Positions 34,730 through 43,418 of a stretch of 64,000 nucleotides of DNA are shown here, piece by piece. Each line of letters starts with the position of its first letter. Position 1 is the first letter of the stretch. The position numbers and the translations under genes are program-made. This stretch comes from Bradyrhizobium zhengyangense (GTDB lineage: Bacteria; Pseudomonadota; Alphaproteobacteria; Rhizobiales; Xanthobacteraceae): contig NZ_JAKLUA010000003.1 in NCBI RefSeq assembly GCF_022012435.1, forward strand, positions 186,001 to 250,000, written 5' to 3'. The notes below the pieces were generated by a model. The model did not search any database, was not told the origin of the DNA, and saw only the letters and a program-made list of their open reading frames with translations.

Positions 34730-35647
34730 TCACCGAAACCGGCTGAAGAAAGCCCAAATCGTCTCGGCGCCGTCGATATCGCCATTCTGCGGCCCGAGCA
34801 GGCCGGTCGCGACCTTCGGGAAACGGGCATCCGGCGCAAAGCCGGGCATGCGGTGTCCGCCGCCGTTGATGCGATAGAGCACGACGTCGTGCCCCGTTGG
34901 ACAGCGCGAGGAAATCCGCGTGACGGTGGACTGGTCTGCGGGCGCCTTGTCGGGCATGTCCGTCACATCGGCGTCGTCGGTCTCGCAGCCATTGAGCTCG
35001 CGCCAGAAAGCCACGGTCGTCTCGGTTGACCAGAACCCGTCTGCGGCAAAATAGCTCGATCCGCGTCCGCCCTCATAGGGGATCAGCGGATCGGCCGTGC
35101 CGTTCATGAGCAGCATCGGCAGCGGTCGCGAGGGGTGGCAGGTGACCGCAGACTCATCGGTGAGATTCATGATCACGCTGGCGCCGGCGACAAACAGATC
35201 GGCGCGCGCGCAGACCAGCGTCATCACCATGGCGCCGCCGTTGGAGACGCCGGTGACATAGACGCGTTTGGCATCGGCCGTGCCATCGGCCACCAACTTG
35301 TCGACGAGCTTCGCGATGAAGGCGACGTCATCGGTGCCCGGAGGCGGACCACGCAGCTCGGGCCCGGCCTTTGTCCGCGCATCGGCCCAGGCATGGTTGA
35401 GGCCATCAGGAAAGACCACGGCAAAACCTTCGCGCTTCGCGACCTGCGGCCACGCCGTCCGCGCGATCATATCGGCGCCGCGCTGGGTCTTGCCGTGGAG
35501 CACGACCACCAGCGGCGCCGGCTTCTTCGTGGGCGATTGCACGGTGAAGGAGCGCATCGTGCCATTGACGTCGATCGTATCGGCGGATGCGGATGGCGGT
35601 GCTGCGAGGGCCGCAACAAGCAGCAAGATGCGCATCTGCCACCGCAT
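34730..35647 (-). CDS. Secreted poly(3-hydroxybutyrate) depolymerase-like esterase (LpqC family)
   Basis: 305 residues with a signal peptide (cleaved near residue 22, after ASA). The catalytic serine is in the lipase box GVSNGGAMV, the oxyanion region is VVVLHGKTQRG, the acidic residue is near NGTADPLIPY, and the histidine is in INGGGHRMPG. This is the esterase/PHB-depolymerase group that also includes feruloyl esterases. It starts three bases after the stop of the flavin dehydrogenase gene, so the two are co-transcribed. The true substrate is uncertain. Confidence 0.84.
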   Translation of the reverse strand: MRWQMRILLLVAALAAPPSASADTIDVNGTMRSFTVQSPTKKPAPLVVVLHGKTQRGADMIARTAWPQVAKREGFAVVFPDGLNHAWADARTKAGPELRGPPPGTDDVAFIAKLVDKLVADGTADAKRVYVTGVSNGGAMVMTLVCARADLFVAGASVIMNLTDESAVTCHPSRPLPMLLMNGTADPLIPYEGGRGSSYFAADGFWSTETTVAFWRELNGCETDDADVTDMPDKAPADQSTVTRISSRCPTGHDVVLYRINGGGHRMPGFAPDARFPKVATGLLGPQNGDIDGAETIWAFFSRFR

Positions 35648-35650
35648 GGT

Positions 35651-37321
35651 TCAGCCCACCGCTTTCGCCGCGGCGCGGCCGGCATTGCGGCCGGAGAACA
35701 GGCAGCCGCCGAGGAAGGTGCCCTCCAGCGAGCGATAGCCGTGCACGCCGCCGCCGCCGAAGCCTGCGGCTTCGCCCACCGCATAGAGCCCGGGAATGAC
35801 ACTTCCCTCGGCGCCGAACACGCGCGAGTCGAGATCGGTCTCGAAGCCGCCCAGCGTCTTGCGGGTGAGGATGTTGAGCTTCACTGCGATCAGCGGTCCC
35901 TTCTCCGGATCGAGGATGCGATGCGGCGAGGCGGTGCGGATCAGTCTGTCGCCGATGTAGCGCCGTGCGTTGTGGATGTTCATCACCTGCGCATCCTTGA
36001 CGTAGGGGTTGGCGATCTCGCGGTCGCGCGCCTCGATCTGCGTCCTGATGTGCTCGAGCTTGAGCAGATCGTTGCCGGCAAGCTTGTTCATGGCGGCGAC
36101 GAGGTCCTCGAGCTTGTCGCGCACGATGAAGTCGACACCGTGGCTCTTGAACGCCTCCACCGGCGCCGGCGCGCCCTTGTTGGTGGCGCGGCGCAAGGTC
36201 ATGCGCCAGCTCTTGCCCGTGAGGTCAGGGTTCTGCTCCGACCCCGACAGCGCAAACTCCTTCTTGATGATGGCCTGGGTCAGGACGAACCAGGAATAAT
36301 CATAGCCAGATGACATGATGTAATTGAGCTGCCCGAGCGTGTCCGAGCCCGGGAACAGCGGCGCCGGCAGCCGGGCGCCGGTGGCGTCGAACCACATCGA
36401 GGAGGGCCCGGGCAGGATGCGGATGCCGTGGCGCGGCCAGATCGGATTCCAGTTTTGGATGCCCTCGACGTAATGCCACATGCGGTCGCGGTTGATCAGC
36501 CGCGCGCCTGTCTTCTCGGTGATGCCGATCATGCGGCCGTCGACATGCTCCGGCACGCCTGAGATCATGAATCTCGGGGGATCGCCGAGCCGCTTCGGCC
36601 AGTTCGCGCGCACCAGGTCATGATTGCCGCCGATGCCGCCGGAGGCGACGATCACGGACTGCGCCTTCAGTGCGAACTCGCCGACGACATTGCGCGACGA
36701 GCTCTTGCCGCGCTCGACGTTATCGGCTGCGAGGATCGCGCCGCTGACGCCGTCCACCGTGCCGTTGGTGACGGACAGCGCGTCGACGCGGTGACGGAAC
36801 TTGAAGACCAGGCGGCCGCTCTTTGCGGCCTCGCGGGCGCGGCGTTCGAACGGCTCGACGATGCCGGGGCCGGTGCCCCAGGTGACGTGAAAGCGCGGCA
36901 CCGAATTGCCGTGGCCCATCGCGTCATAGCCGCCGCGCTCGGCCCAGCCGACCACGGGGAAGATGCGATGCCCCATCGCGCGCAGCCAGTCGCGCTTCTC
37001 GCCGGCGGCGAACGCGACGTAAGCCTCGGCCCATTTCCGCGGCCAGTGATCTTCGTCGCGATCGAAGCCGGCGGTGCCGAGCCAGTCCTGCATCGCGAGC
37101 TCAAACGAGTCCTTGATGCCGAGCCGACGCTGCTCCGGCGAATCAACCAGGAATAATCCGCCGAACGACCAGAACGCCTGGCCGCCGAGCGACTGCTCCC
37201 CTTCCTGGTCGACCACGATCACGCGCTTGCCGGCGTCGGCGATCTCGGTCGCCGCCACCAGTCCCGATAGTCCTCCGCCGACGACAATGACGTCGGCCTG
37301 CTCGGTCGAATGCCCGGCCAT
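35651..37321 (-). CDS. FAD-binding dehydrogenase (3-ketosteroid dehydrogenase/fumarate reductase-like)
   Basis: 556-residue flavoprotein. The N-terminal Rossmann motif is DVIVVGGGLSGLVAATEIADAGK with a terminal acidic residue at VVDQEGEQ. The C-terminal FAD segment is IPGLYAVGEAAGFGGGGVHG followed by LEGTFLGGCLFSGRNAGRAAA. The middle domain resembles ketosteroid delta-1-dehydrogenase/flavocytochrome c families, which oxidise or reduce C-C bonds next to a carbonyl. The acceptor and substrate cannot be read. It is followed by a secreted esterase gene. Upstream is a 249-base gap with no other feature that I can identify. Confidence 0.88.
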   Translation of the reverse strand: MAGHSTEQADVIVVGGGLSGLVAATEIADAGKRVIVVDQEGEQSLGGQAFWSFGGLFLVDSPEQRRLGIKDSFELAMQDWLGTAGFDRDEDHWPRKWAEAYVAFAAGEKRDWLRAMGHRIFPVVGWAERGGYDAMGHGNSVPRFHVTWGTGPGIVEPFERRAREAAKSGRLVFKFRHRVDALSVTNGTVDGVSGAILAADNVERGKSSSRNVVGEFALKAQSVIVASGGIGGNHDLVRANWPKRLGDPPRFMISGVPEHVDGRMIGITEKTGARLINRDRMWHYVEGIQNWNPIWPRHGIRILPGPSSMWFDATGARLPAPLFPGSDTLGQLNYIMSSGYDYSWFVLTQAIIKKEFALSGSEQNPDLTGKSWRMTLRRATNKGAPAPVEAFKSHGVDFIVRDKLEDLVAAMNKLAGNDLLKLEHIRTQIEARDREIANPYVKDAQVMNIHNARRYIGDRLIRTASPHRILDPEKGPLIAVKLNILTRKTLGGFETDLDSRVFGAEGSVIPGLYAVGEAAGFGGGGVHGYRSLEGTFLGGCLFSGRNAGRAAAKAVG

Positions 37322-37570
37322 GAGTTCCCCCCTGTAGTTGCCCGGAATTGAAGCCAGTTGCCGTAACTGAGATCAAGGGCGTGTCGCGTAAGGCATCGTT
37401 AACTTGTTCCACTTTGGGATTGAGGCTGCCTGAGTGCAGCGCGGACGCAACACTGGATTTGAATTTGTTTTGATCGAGCCGGCCTGCCTAGACAAAACCA
37501 CGGTAACGACCGACGCTAGGCACGCATCACCACCTGACACGCAGATTCGAAACGACTGGGGCGGGGGCCA

Positions 37571-38092
37571 ATGAAGTTTCTGACGGGGTTGCTTGCGGCG
37601 GTTTGTTTGATCGCTTGCATGGGGGCGTCTCACGCGGTGGTTCGGATCGCGGATGACCGCGGCGGCCGGATCGGAACCTACGTCGACAAGTACCAGGACC
37701 TGCGGCAATCAGGCGACACCGTCATCATCGATGGCCTGTGCGCGTCCGCCTGTACCATCGTCCTCGGCGCCATCCCGCGCGATCGGATCTGCGTCACCTC
37801 AAACGCGACCCTCGGCTTCCACGCCGCCTGGGATTTCGGCAGCAACGGCCGCGCCGTCACCAATCCCGAAGCCACCCAGATGCTCTATGCGATGTATCCC
37901 TCGCAGGTGAAGCGCTGGATCTCACAGCGCGGCGGCCTCACGCCGCATATGCTGTTCCTGAAAGGCAGGCAGCTTCAGGCGATGTACAAGCCCTGTTACC
38001 TCGACGCGCAGGCCTCGGCGATCAAGCCGTCGCGCCGGCCCCTGCCGCAATCTGATCAGCTCGACTCCGCCCGGGGCCAGCTGCTTCACTGA
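37571..38092 (+). CDS. Secreted ClpP/crotonase-like protein of unknown function
   Basis: 173 residues with a signal peptide (cleaved after SHA, about residue 22). The segment GDTVIIDGLCASACTIVLG, followed by RICVTSNATLGFHAA, resembles the core of the ClpP/crotonase fold, where the residue after Ala in the CASACT stretch corresponds to the protease serine. The His in GFHAA would be a second catalytic candidate. The pattern is widespread in Rhizobiales as secreted proteins. Activity is unproved. Cysteines around the site could form a disulfide in the periplasm. Confidence 0.72.
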   Translation: MKFLTGLLAAVCLIACMGASHAVVRIADDRGGRIGTYVDKYQDLRQSGDTVIIDGLCASACTIVLGAIPRDRICVTSNATLGFHAAWDFGSNGRAVTNPEATQMLYAMYPSQVKRWISQRGGLTPHMLFLKGRQLQAMYKPCYLDAQASAIKPSRRPLPQSDQLDSARGQLLH

Positions 38093-38198
38093 CATCGGCT
38101 AACGGCATCGTTTTGGCCCGCCGGCGGCGCCTTGCCCGCCGGCGGGCCAAGGCATATCTGAAGGGCTGGAACCCGGGCCCCCCGCCCCGAACCTTGTC

Positions 38199-38393
38199 AT
38201 GGCTCAACCAGCGCATCCGGTACGTCAGCTACAGGACAATTCGCCCACTGCCGGGCGCACGCCATTCGTGCTGCTGTGGACGGGGGCCGGCGTCGGTGGG
38301 CTTTTGGTGATCGGCGCGCTCGCGCTCTGGTTCCACTACGGCACCCAGGTGTTCTTCGAAATGATCAGGACCGGCTTTGCGGCCTGCTTCTGA
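38199..38393 (+). CDS. Small single-pass membrane protein upstream of the SCO gene
   Basis: 64 residues: a short polar N-terminus, one strongly hydrophobic segment (about residues 22-45, FVLLWTGAGVGGLLVIGALALWF), and a short tail ending AACF. It starts 24 bases before a SCO-family gene begins and is probably co-transcribed with it. Membership in a cytochrome oxidase or copper-related set is suggested by that neighbour alone. No family recognised; the composition and start codon are typical of a real gene. Confidence 0.6.
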   Translation: MAQPAHPVRQLQDNSPTAGRTPFVLLWTGAGVGGLLVIGALALWFHYGTQVFFEMIRTGFAACF

Positions 38394-38417
38394 CCCGCGA
38401 CAGGAAGTTTTCCGCTC

Positions 38418-39008
38418 ATGAGCTCCACTGCCCGTCCGCTGGTGATCGCGACCGCCTTCGCCTCGAGCCTCGTCGTTGGCCTGCTGGTGCTGTTCTGGGC
38501 CATGGGCGGGGTCAGCAAGGTGACGCAGCCGGCGGCGATCGGCGGCCCGTTCCAGCTCACCGACCAGAACGGCAAGGCCGTCACCGAGGCGAGCCTCAAG
38601 GGCAAGCCGACCCTGATCTTCTTCGGCTACACCCATTGCCCTGACGTCTGCCCGACCTCACTGTTCGAGATGTCGGAAGTGCTGCGCGCGATGGGCAAGG
38701 ATGCCGACAAGGTCAACGCGGTCTTCATCTCGGTCGACCCCGAGCGCGACACGCCCGCGACCATGAAGGACTATCTCTCCAGCTTCGATCCGCATCTCGA
38801 AGGCCTGTCCGGCGATCCCGCCGAGACCGCCAAGGTGATCACCTCCTACCGGGTCTATGCCAAGAAGGTCCCGACCAAGGACGGCGACTACACCATGGAT
38901 CACACCGCGCTGATCTACCTGATGGACCGCGACGGCCGGTTCGTCTCGCCGTTCAACCTGAAGCGGACCCCGGAAGAGGCGGCGGCGGATTTGAAGAAGT
39001 ATCTCTGA
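38418..39008 (+). CDS. SCO1/SenC family copper chaperone
   Basis: 196 residues: an N-terminal membrane anchor (about 8-30) and a periplasmic thioredoxin-like domain. The copper site CPDVC in GYTHCPDVCPTS and the third ligand His in YTMDHTALIYL are intact. SCO proteins deliver copper to the CuA centre of cytochrome c oxidase. It follows the small membrane protein by 24 bases. The gene for oxidase subunits is not in the window. Confidence 0.93.
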   Translation: MSSTARPLVIATAFASSLVVGLLVLFWAMGGVSKVTQPAAIGGPFQLTDQNGKAVTEASLKGKPTLIFFGYTHCPDVCPTSLFEMSEVLRAMGKDADKVNAVFISVDPERDTPATMKDYLSSFDPHLEGLSGDPAETAKVITSYRVYAKKVPTKDGDYTMDHTALIYLMDRDGRFVSPFNLKRTPEEAAADLKKYL

Positions 39009-39112
39009 GGGGGCGGGCATGACGGCGGAGTAACCACATTCCGCGCTCGCGTTCCTGGCCGGATGGTCTATAAGGCCTTCCGATCCCAACGAAATTCATT
39101 CATTTCCGGCCG

Positions 39113-40048
39113 ATGGCTCCATCGCAACAGGCGAAATCGTCCAAATCTGTCCGTGGCTTGCTGACGGGGCTGGCTGTCGCCGCGTGCCTGTTGGCAAGCA
39201 TGTCCGGCGCTAGTGCGCAGGCTCCAGCCAAGCAACCCCCCGCGGCGCCCCAGACGACCACCCCGACCGCACCCCAAGCCGCCCCCCAGGCGGTGCCAGG
39301 CTTCTGGGATCCGCGGCGGCGCCCGGAGCGGCCGGACCTGTCGCGCCTGACCGTGATCCGCTTTCTGACCGAGACCGACTACCCGCCGTTCAACTTCACC
39401 GGCGCTGACGGCAATCCGGCTGGCTTCAACGTCGATCTCGCACGCGCGCTGTGCGAGGAGATCAAGGTCAGCTGTACCGTGCAGATGCGCCGCTTCGAGA
39501 CGCTGGTCGATGCGCTCACCTCGAACCGGGGCGATGCGATCATCGCCTCCATGGCGGTGAGCCCGCAGCTGCGCGCCCGTGTCGATTTCACCGATCCGTA
39601 TTACCGCGTGCCGGCGCGCTTCGCCTCGCGCAAGGATGCGGTGATGCCGGAGATCCGGCCCGAATATCTCGAAGGCAAGAAGGTCGGCGTCATCGCGGGC
39701 TCCGCGCATGAGGCCTATCTGAAAGCGATGTTCACCGACGCCGAGCTGCACGCCTATCCCAACGACGACGCGCTTCGCGCCGGCTTGCGCAAGGGCGAGG
39801 TCGATTTCATCTTCGGCGACGCCATCTCGCTGGCGTTCTGGATCAACGGCACCGACTCAGGCGATTGCTGCGCCTTCTCCGGCGGCCCTTTCGTCGAGAG
39901 CCGCTTCTTCGGTGAAGGCATCGGCATCGCCGTGCGCAAGGGGAACGACGTGCTGCGCCAGGCCCTGAACTGGGCCCTGTTTCGCGTCTGGGAAAAAGGC
40001 CGCTACACCGACCTGTGGCTGAAGTATTTTTCGGTGAGCCCGTTTTAG
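39113..40048 (+). CDS. Periplasmic amino-acid-type substrate-binding protein (orphan)
   Basis: 311 residues: signal peptide (cleaved near SGASA, about residue 35), a Pro/Gln/Thr-rich linker (about 36-63), then a class II binding-protein fold: RFLTETDYPPFNFTGADGNPAGFNVDLARAL, MRRFETLVDALTSNRGDAIIAS, and GIGIAVRKGNDVL. These are typical of polar or cationic amino-acid ABC receptors. No permease or ATPase gene adjoins, so it must work with components elsewhere or act as a sensor. A dispersed repeat follows the stop. Confidence 0.85.
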   Translation: MAPSQQAKSSKSVRGLLTGLAVAACLLASMSGASAQAPAKQPPAAPQTTTPTAPQAAPQAVPGFWDPRRRPERPDLSRLTVIRFLTETDYPPFNFTGADGNPAGFNVDLARALCEEIKVSCTVQMRRFETLVDALTSNRGDAIIASMAVSPQLRARVDFTDPYYRVPARFASRKDAVMPEIRPEYLEGKKVGVIAGSAHEAYLKAMFTDAELHAYPNDDALRAGLRKGEVDFIFGDAISLAFWINGTDSGDCCAFSGGPFVESRFFGEGIGIAVRKGNDVLRQALNWALFRVWEKGRYTDLWLKYFSVSPF

Positions 40049-40051
40049 CCT

Positions 40052-40200
40052 CCTCGCCTCTCCCCGCCTGCGGGGAGAGGCGGAATTTGCGAGAGCAAAT
40101 TCCGGGTGAGGGGGACTCTCCGCGAGTCCAGCTCTCACCGTGATTGTGGAAGCAGTCCCTCACCCCAACCCTCTCCCCGTAAGAACGGGGCGAGGGAGTC
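40052..40200. repeat. CTCTCCCC dispersed repeat, copy 1
   Basis: About 150 bases with several inverted pairs (CCTCTCCCCGC / GCGGGGAGAGG; GGAATTTGC / GCAAATTCC; and CTCTCCCCGT facing AGAACGGGGCGAGG). Copy 2 at 44516 shares its order of blocks, and partial copies lie near 31769 and 52208. It fills the gap before lysK. Confidence 0.85.
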
Positions 40201-40274
40201 AGAGCGGCGATCGTCGCGCCAACTTTTGCATTCTGCCCGGAAATCGCTATTTTCCGCGGCCCGGAGGCCCCTTG

Positions 40275-41918
40275 ATGTCCGTTATCGATCCCAACATGAC
40301 CCCGAGCGATCTTCGTGCGCTCGCCGAACAATCCAACGCCTGGCCGTTCGAGCAGGCGAAGGCCATTGTCGCGCGGCTCAAGAAGAGCCCGAAGGACGAG
40401 GTGTTGTTCGAGACCGGCTACGGTCCCTCCGGCCTGCCGCATATCGGCACGTTCGGCGAGGTCGCGCGCACCTCGATGGTGCGTCATGCCTTCCGCGTGC
40501 TGACCGAGGACAAGATCAAGACGCGCCTCTTGGCCTTCTCCGACGACATGGATGGCTTCCGCAAGGTGCCTGACAACGTGCCGAACAAGGATCTGCTGGC
40601 GCAATATCTGGGGCGGCCGCTGACGTCGGTGCCGGATCCGTTCTCGAACGAGCATCCGTCGTTCGGCGACGCCAACAATGCGCGCCTGCGCGCGTTCCTG
40701 GATCATTTCGGCTTTGACTACGAGTTCGCGAGCTCGACCGTCTATTACAAGTCCGGCCGCTTCGATGCGACGCTGCTGAAGATGCTCGCCGCCTACGACA
40801 AGATCATGGACATCATCCTGCCGACGCTTGGGCCCGATCGTCGCGCGACCTATTCGCCGTTCCTGCCCATCAGCAAGACCACGGGCATCGTGCTGCAGGT
40901 GCCGATGATCCGCCGCGACGTCGCGGCTGGCACGGTGACCTATGTCGACCCTGACACCAACGAGGAAGTCGAAACGCCGGTCACCGGCGGAAATGTAAAA
41001 TGTCAGTGGAAGGCCGACTGGGCGATGCGCTGGGTGGCGCTTGGCGTCGACTACGAGATGGCCGGCAAGGACCTGATCGATTCCGTAAAACTGTCCGGCG
41101 CCATCGCCCGGGCGCTCGGTGCCACGCCGCCGGAAGGCTTCAACTACGAGCTCTTCCTCGACGAGAAGGGCCAGAAGATATCGAAGTCGAAGGGCAACGG
41201 CCTCACCATCGACGAGTGGTTGCGCTACGCCTCGCCGGAATCGCTGTCGCTGTTCATGTATCGCGAGCCGAAGGCGGCGAAGCGGCTGTTTTTCGACGTC
41301 ATCCCGCGCCAGGTCGACGACTACCAGCAATTCATCGACGGCTTCCCCAGGCAGGATGACAAGCAACAGCTCGGCAATCCGGTCTGGCACATCCACAACG
41401 GCAAGCCGCCGCAGGGCGATATGCCCGTCACGTTCCAGCTGCTGCTCACGCTGGTGTCGTCGTCGAACGCGGAAAACGCCGAGACGCTGTGGGGCTTCAT
41501 CGGCCGCTATCGTCCGGGCGTGTCGCCGCAGACGCATCCTAAGCTGGACGCGATGGTCGGCTACGCCATCAACTACTATCGCGACTTCGTCGCGCCGACG
41601 AAGCAGTTCCGCGAGCCGACCGAGGTTGAGCGCGCCGCGTTGCAGGATCTGCGCGATGCGCTCTCGCAGCTTCCGGCGGAGGCCTCGGCCGAGGACATCC
41701 AGAACGTCGTCTACGAGATCGGCCGCCGCGAACCATTCCTCGACCAGGTCAAGAAGGGTAAGGACGGTCGCCCGGGCGTGACGCTCGATTGGTTCAACAT
41801 GCTGTACCAGGTGCTGCTCGGCCAGGAAAAAGGCCCGCGCTTCGGCTCCTTCGTCGCGGTGTACGGCGTGCAGAACGCGGTGAACATGATCGACGGTGCG
41901 CTGGCCAGGAGTGCGTGA
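40275..41918 (+). CDS. lysK: Lysyl-tRNA synthetase, class I
   Basis: Charges tRNA-Lys with lysine using the class I (archaeal-type) enzyme also found in many alphaproteobacteria and spirochaetes. The 547-residue product has the HIGH motif as PHIG in [13 protein letters not shown] and the KMSKS motif as KISKSKG. Length and architecture (catalytic Rossmann domain, then helical anticodon-binding part) match LysRS-I. The start at 40275 has GGAGG eight bases upstream. It stands alone between two repeat elements. Confidence 0.95.
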   Translation: MSVIDPNMTPSDLRALAEQSNAWPFEQAKAIVARLKKSPKDEVLFETGYGPSGLPHIGTFGEVARTSMVRHAFRVLTEDKIKTRLLAFSDDMDGFRKVPDNVPNKDLLAQYLGRPLTSVPDPFSNEHPSFGDANNARLRAFLDHFGFDYEFASSTVYYKSGRFDATLLKMLAAYDKIMDIILPTLGPDRRATYSPFLPISKTTGIVLQVPMIRRDVAAGTVTYVDPDTNEEVETPVTGGNVKCQWKADWAMRWVALGVDYEMAGKDLIDSVKLSGAIARALGATPPEGFNYELFLDEKGQKISKSKGNGLTIDEWLRYASPESLSLFMYREPKAAKRLFFDVIPRQVDDYQQFIDGFPRQDDKQQLGNPVWHIHNGKPPQGDMPVTFQLLLTLVSSSNAENAETLWGFIGRYRPGVSPQTHPKLDAMVGYAINYYRDFVAPTKQFREPTEVERAALQDLRDALSQLPAEASAEDIQNVVYEIGRREPFLDQVKKGKDGRPGVTLDWFNMLYQVLLGQEKGPRFGSFVAVYGVQNAVNMIDGALARSA

Positions 41919-41949
41919 GGGCGAGTTGCTCGCCGCTCCACACTCCGCT

Positions 41950-42086
41950 GTCGTCCCGGCGAACGCCGGGACCCATACCGCGTGATCTATCGCGGAATCG
42001 CGGTCTTCGTACCGAAGAACGCGTAACTCCTACCCTTCGCAAAACTTCTCCCCGTGGTTATGGGTCCCGGCGTTCGCCGGGACGAC
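41950..42086. repeat. Miniature palindromic element with 28-base perfect terminal arms
   Basis: Left arm 41950-41977 and right arm 42059-42086 are perfect reverse complements over 28 bases, each beginning or ending with the GTCGTCCCGG core. They enclose 81 bases. Each arm is itself a hairpin. The symmetric shape is that of a MITE-like unit. It fills most of the gap between lysK and the convergent S24-type gene. Confidence 0.85.
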
Positions 42087-42114
42087 ACTGGATGCGGGGC
42101 GACAGCCTTGCGCC

Positions 42115-42768
42115 TCACTGGCTCGCCCATACGATCCGTGCGACCCACGCCACATCCCCCGCCGCCATCGCCCGTTCTCCTAGCGTCGCATCGAGCGGCT
42201 GCAACTCCAGCGCCTTCGCCGTACGGCGCTTCAGCGTTGCTATCATCATCTCGCCCGCCTTCGTCTTCACCACCACACGGTCCCCCTTGCGGACCGGTGC
42301 GCCAGGCGAGACCAGGATGACGTCGCCGTTGCGATAGGCCGGCATCAGCGCGTCCCCGGAAATCTCCAGTGCAAAGGCGCTGATGTCATCACTGGTCGGC
42401 AGCGCGATCTCGCTCCAGCCCTTGCCGGACGGAGAGCCCTGCTCGTCGAACGCGCTGTTCGCGCTGGCTTGCGCGAAGCCGAGCAGCGGTATCGTGCGGC
42501 CGTCGCCCCTGTCGTCATCGATCAGCCTGGCAAAGATCTCGATCGACGCTTCAGCGGCCGCCAGTGCCTTCGCAATCGATTCGGTGGAGGGCCAGCGCTC
42601 GCGGCCATCGGAGGTGACGCGCTTGGACTTGTTGAAGGTGGTGGGGTCGAGCCCGGCCCGCTTGGCAAGACCTGATGGCGACAGTCCGGCGCGCGCGGCC
42701 AGCCGGTCCAGCGCGGCCCAGATCTGGTCGTGGGTCAGCATCCTCTGCGCTTTGGCCTGTTTGACCAT
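42115..42768 (-). CDS. Helix-turn-helix regulator with S24 (LexA-like) domain lacking the catalytic serine
   Basis: 217 residues: an N-terminal helix-turn-helix (about 12-60, SPSGLAKRAGLDPTTFNKSKR) and a C-terminal S24/LexA-fold domain (about 90-210). In active LexA-type proteins the GDSM sequence carries the catalytic serine; here the same place reads SGDALMP with Ala140. The partner lysine position also seems altered, but that alignment is less certain. It therefore probably cannot self-cleave and may be a dimerising or ligand-binding repressor. The start at 42768 is chosen from the frame; an ATG at 42741 is possible. No phage genes adjoin. Confidence 0.82.
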   Translation of the reverse strand: MVKQAKAQRMLTHDQIWAALDRLAARAGLSPSGLAKRAGLDPTTFNKSKRVTSDGRERWPSTESIAKALAAAEASIEIFARLIDDDRGDGRTIPLLGFAQASANSAFDEQGSPSGKGWSEIALPTSDDISAFALEISGDALMPAYRNGDVILVSPGAPVRKGDRVVVKTKAGEMMIATLKRRTAKALELQPLDATLGERAMAAGDVAWVARIVWASQ

Positions 42769-42850
42769 GGAAGGTCCAGCCCGTCGCAACTCAGGAAAAC
42801 TATCCTCAAATCAACCGGTTTTCCGTTTTTCGCGCAAGGGGTGTCGGGGA

Positions 42851-42950
42851 AAGCGTTTTCAAGCGAAGTGGATAGCGGTTCGCGTCCAGAAAACGCGTCA
42901 AACCCAGAATCTAGAGCTCCGTTCCGATGAAATCGGAGCGGAAAAGGCTT
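42851..42950. repeat. Dispersed repeat AAGCGTTTTCAAGCGAAGTG, copy 2
   Basis: Fuller copy of the element at 24741, extended by AGAATCTAGAGCTCCG and a short palindrome CCGAT-GAA-ATCGG (about 42916-42935). It occupies the middle of the 305-base gap 42769-43073 between the divergent S24-type and DUF952 genes. The rest of that gap shows nothing that I can name. Confidence 0.85.
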
Positions 42951-43073
42951 GAGGTCTTGAGTTCGGGAGGGGCGGCCTTTACGGTCGCGCCGGGTTTTGA
43001 GACCCGTACAAGACGAAAAACCCCAAGAGAGTCAAAGAGCTGACTCAGCGAGCAAACAGGGCTCCGGTAAGCG

Positions 43074-43418
43074 GTGGTCAAGATCTACAAAATCTGTCTG
43101 GCCTCGGCCTGGCGCGAAGCGGAACGGCAGGGCGTGTACCGGGGCAGCGCGGACGACGTGCGCGACGGATTCATCCATTTCTCGACCGCGAGCCAGGTGC
43201 CTGAGACTCTGCGCAAGCACTATTTCGGCCAGCGCGCGCTGTTCCTGGTCGAGGTCGACGGCGATGCGCTTGGCGCAGGCTTGCGCTGGGAGCGCTCGCG
43301 CAATGACGAGCTGTTTCCGCATCTCTATGGCGAGCTTGATCTCGGCGCCGTGCTTGCGGTGATGAACCTCAGCATCCGCTCCGATGGTGGCCACGACACG
43401 CCGGAGCTTGCGCCGTGA
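43074..43418 (+). CDS. DUF952 family protein
   Basis: 114 residues: a single small domain (VKIYKICLASAWREAERQG, DGFIHFSTASQVPETLRKHYFG, LFLVEVDGDALGAGLRWE, FPHLYGELDL). The His of FIHFS and other polar residues are strongly conserved in the DUF952 family, whose biochemical role is undefined. The GTG at 43074 gives the standard length. The stop overlaps the pyrD start (GTGA), an arrangement suggesting coupled translation. Confidence 0.9.
   Translation: MVKIYKICLASAWREAERQGVYRGSADDVRDGFIHFSTASQVPETLRKHYFGQRALFLVEVDGDALGAGLRWERSRNDELFPHLYGELDLGAVLAVMNLSIRSDGGHDTPELAP

Noticed and set aside
39843..41537. Long minus-strand ORF (564 residues) opposite lysK
   Set aside because: A shadow frame typical of high-GC DNA; the plus-strand product is a full class I LysRS with all motifs.
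42115..42768. Prophage remnant, suggested by a phage-repressor-like gene
   Set aside because: No integrase, structural or lysis genes nearby; neighbours are lysK and pyrD.
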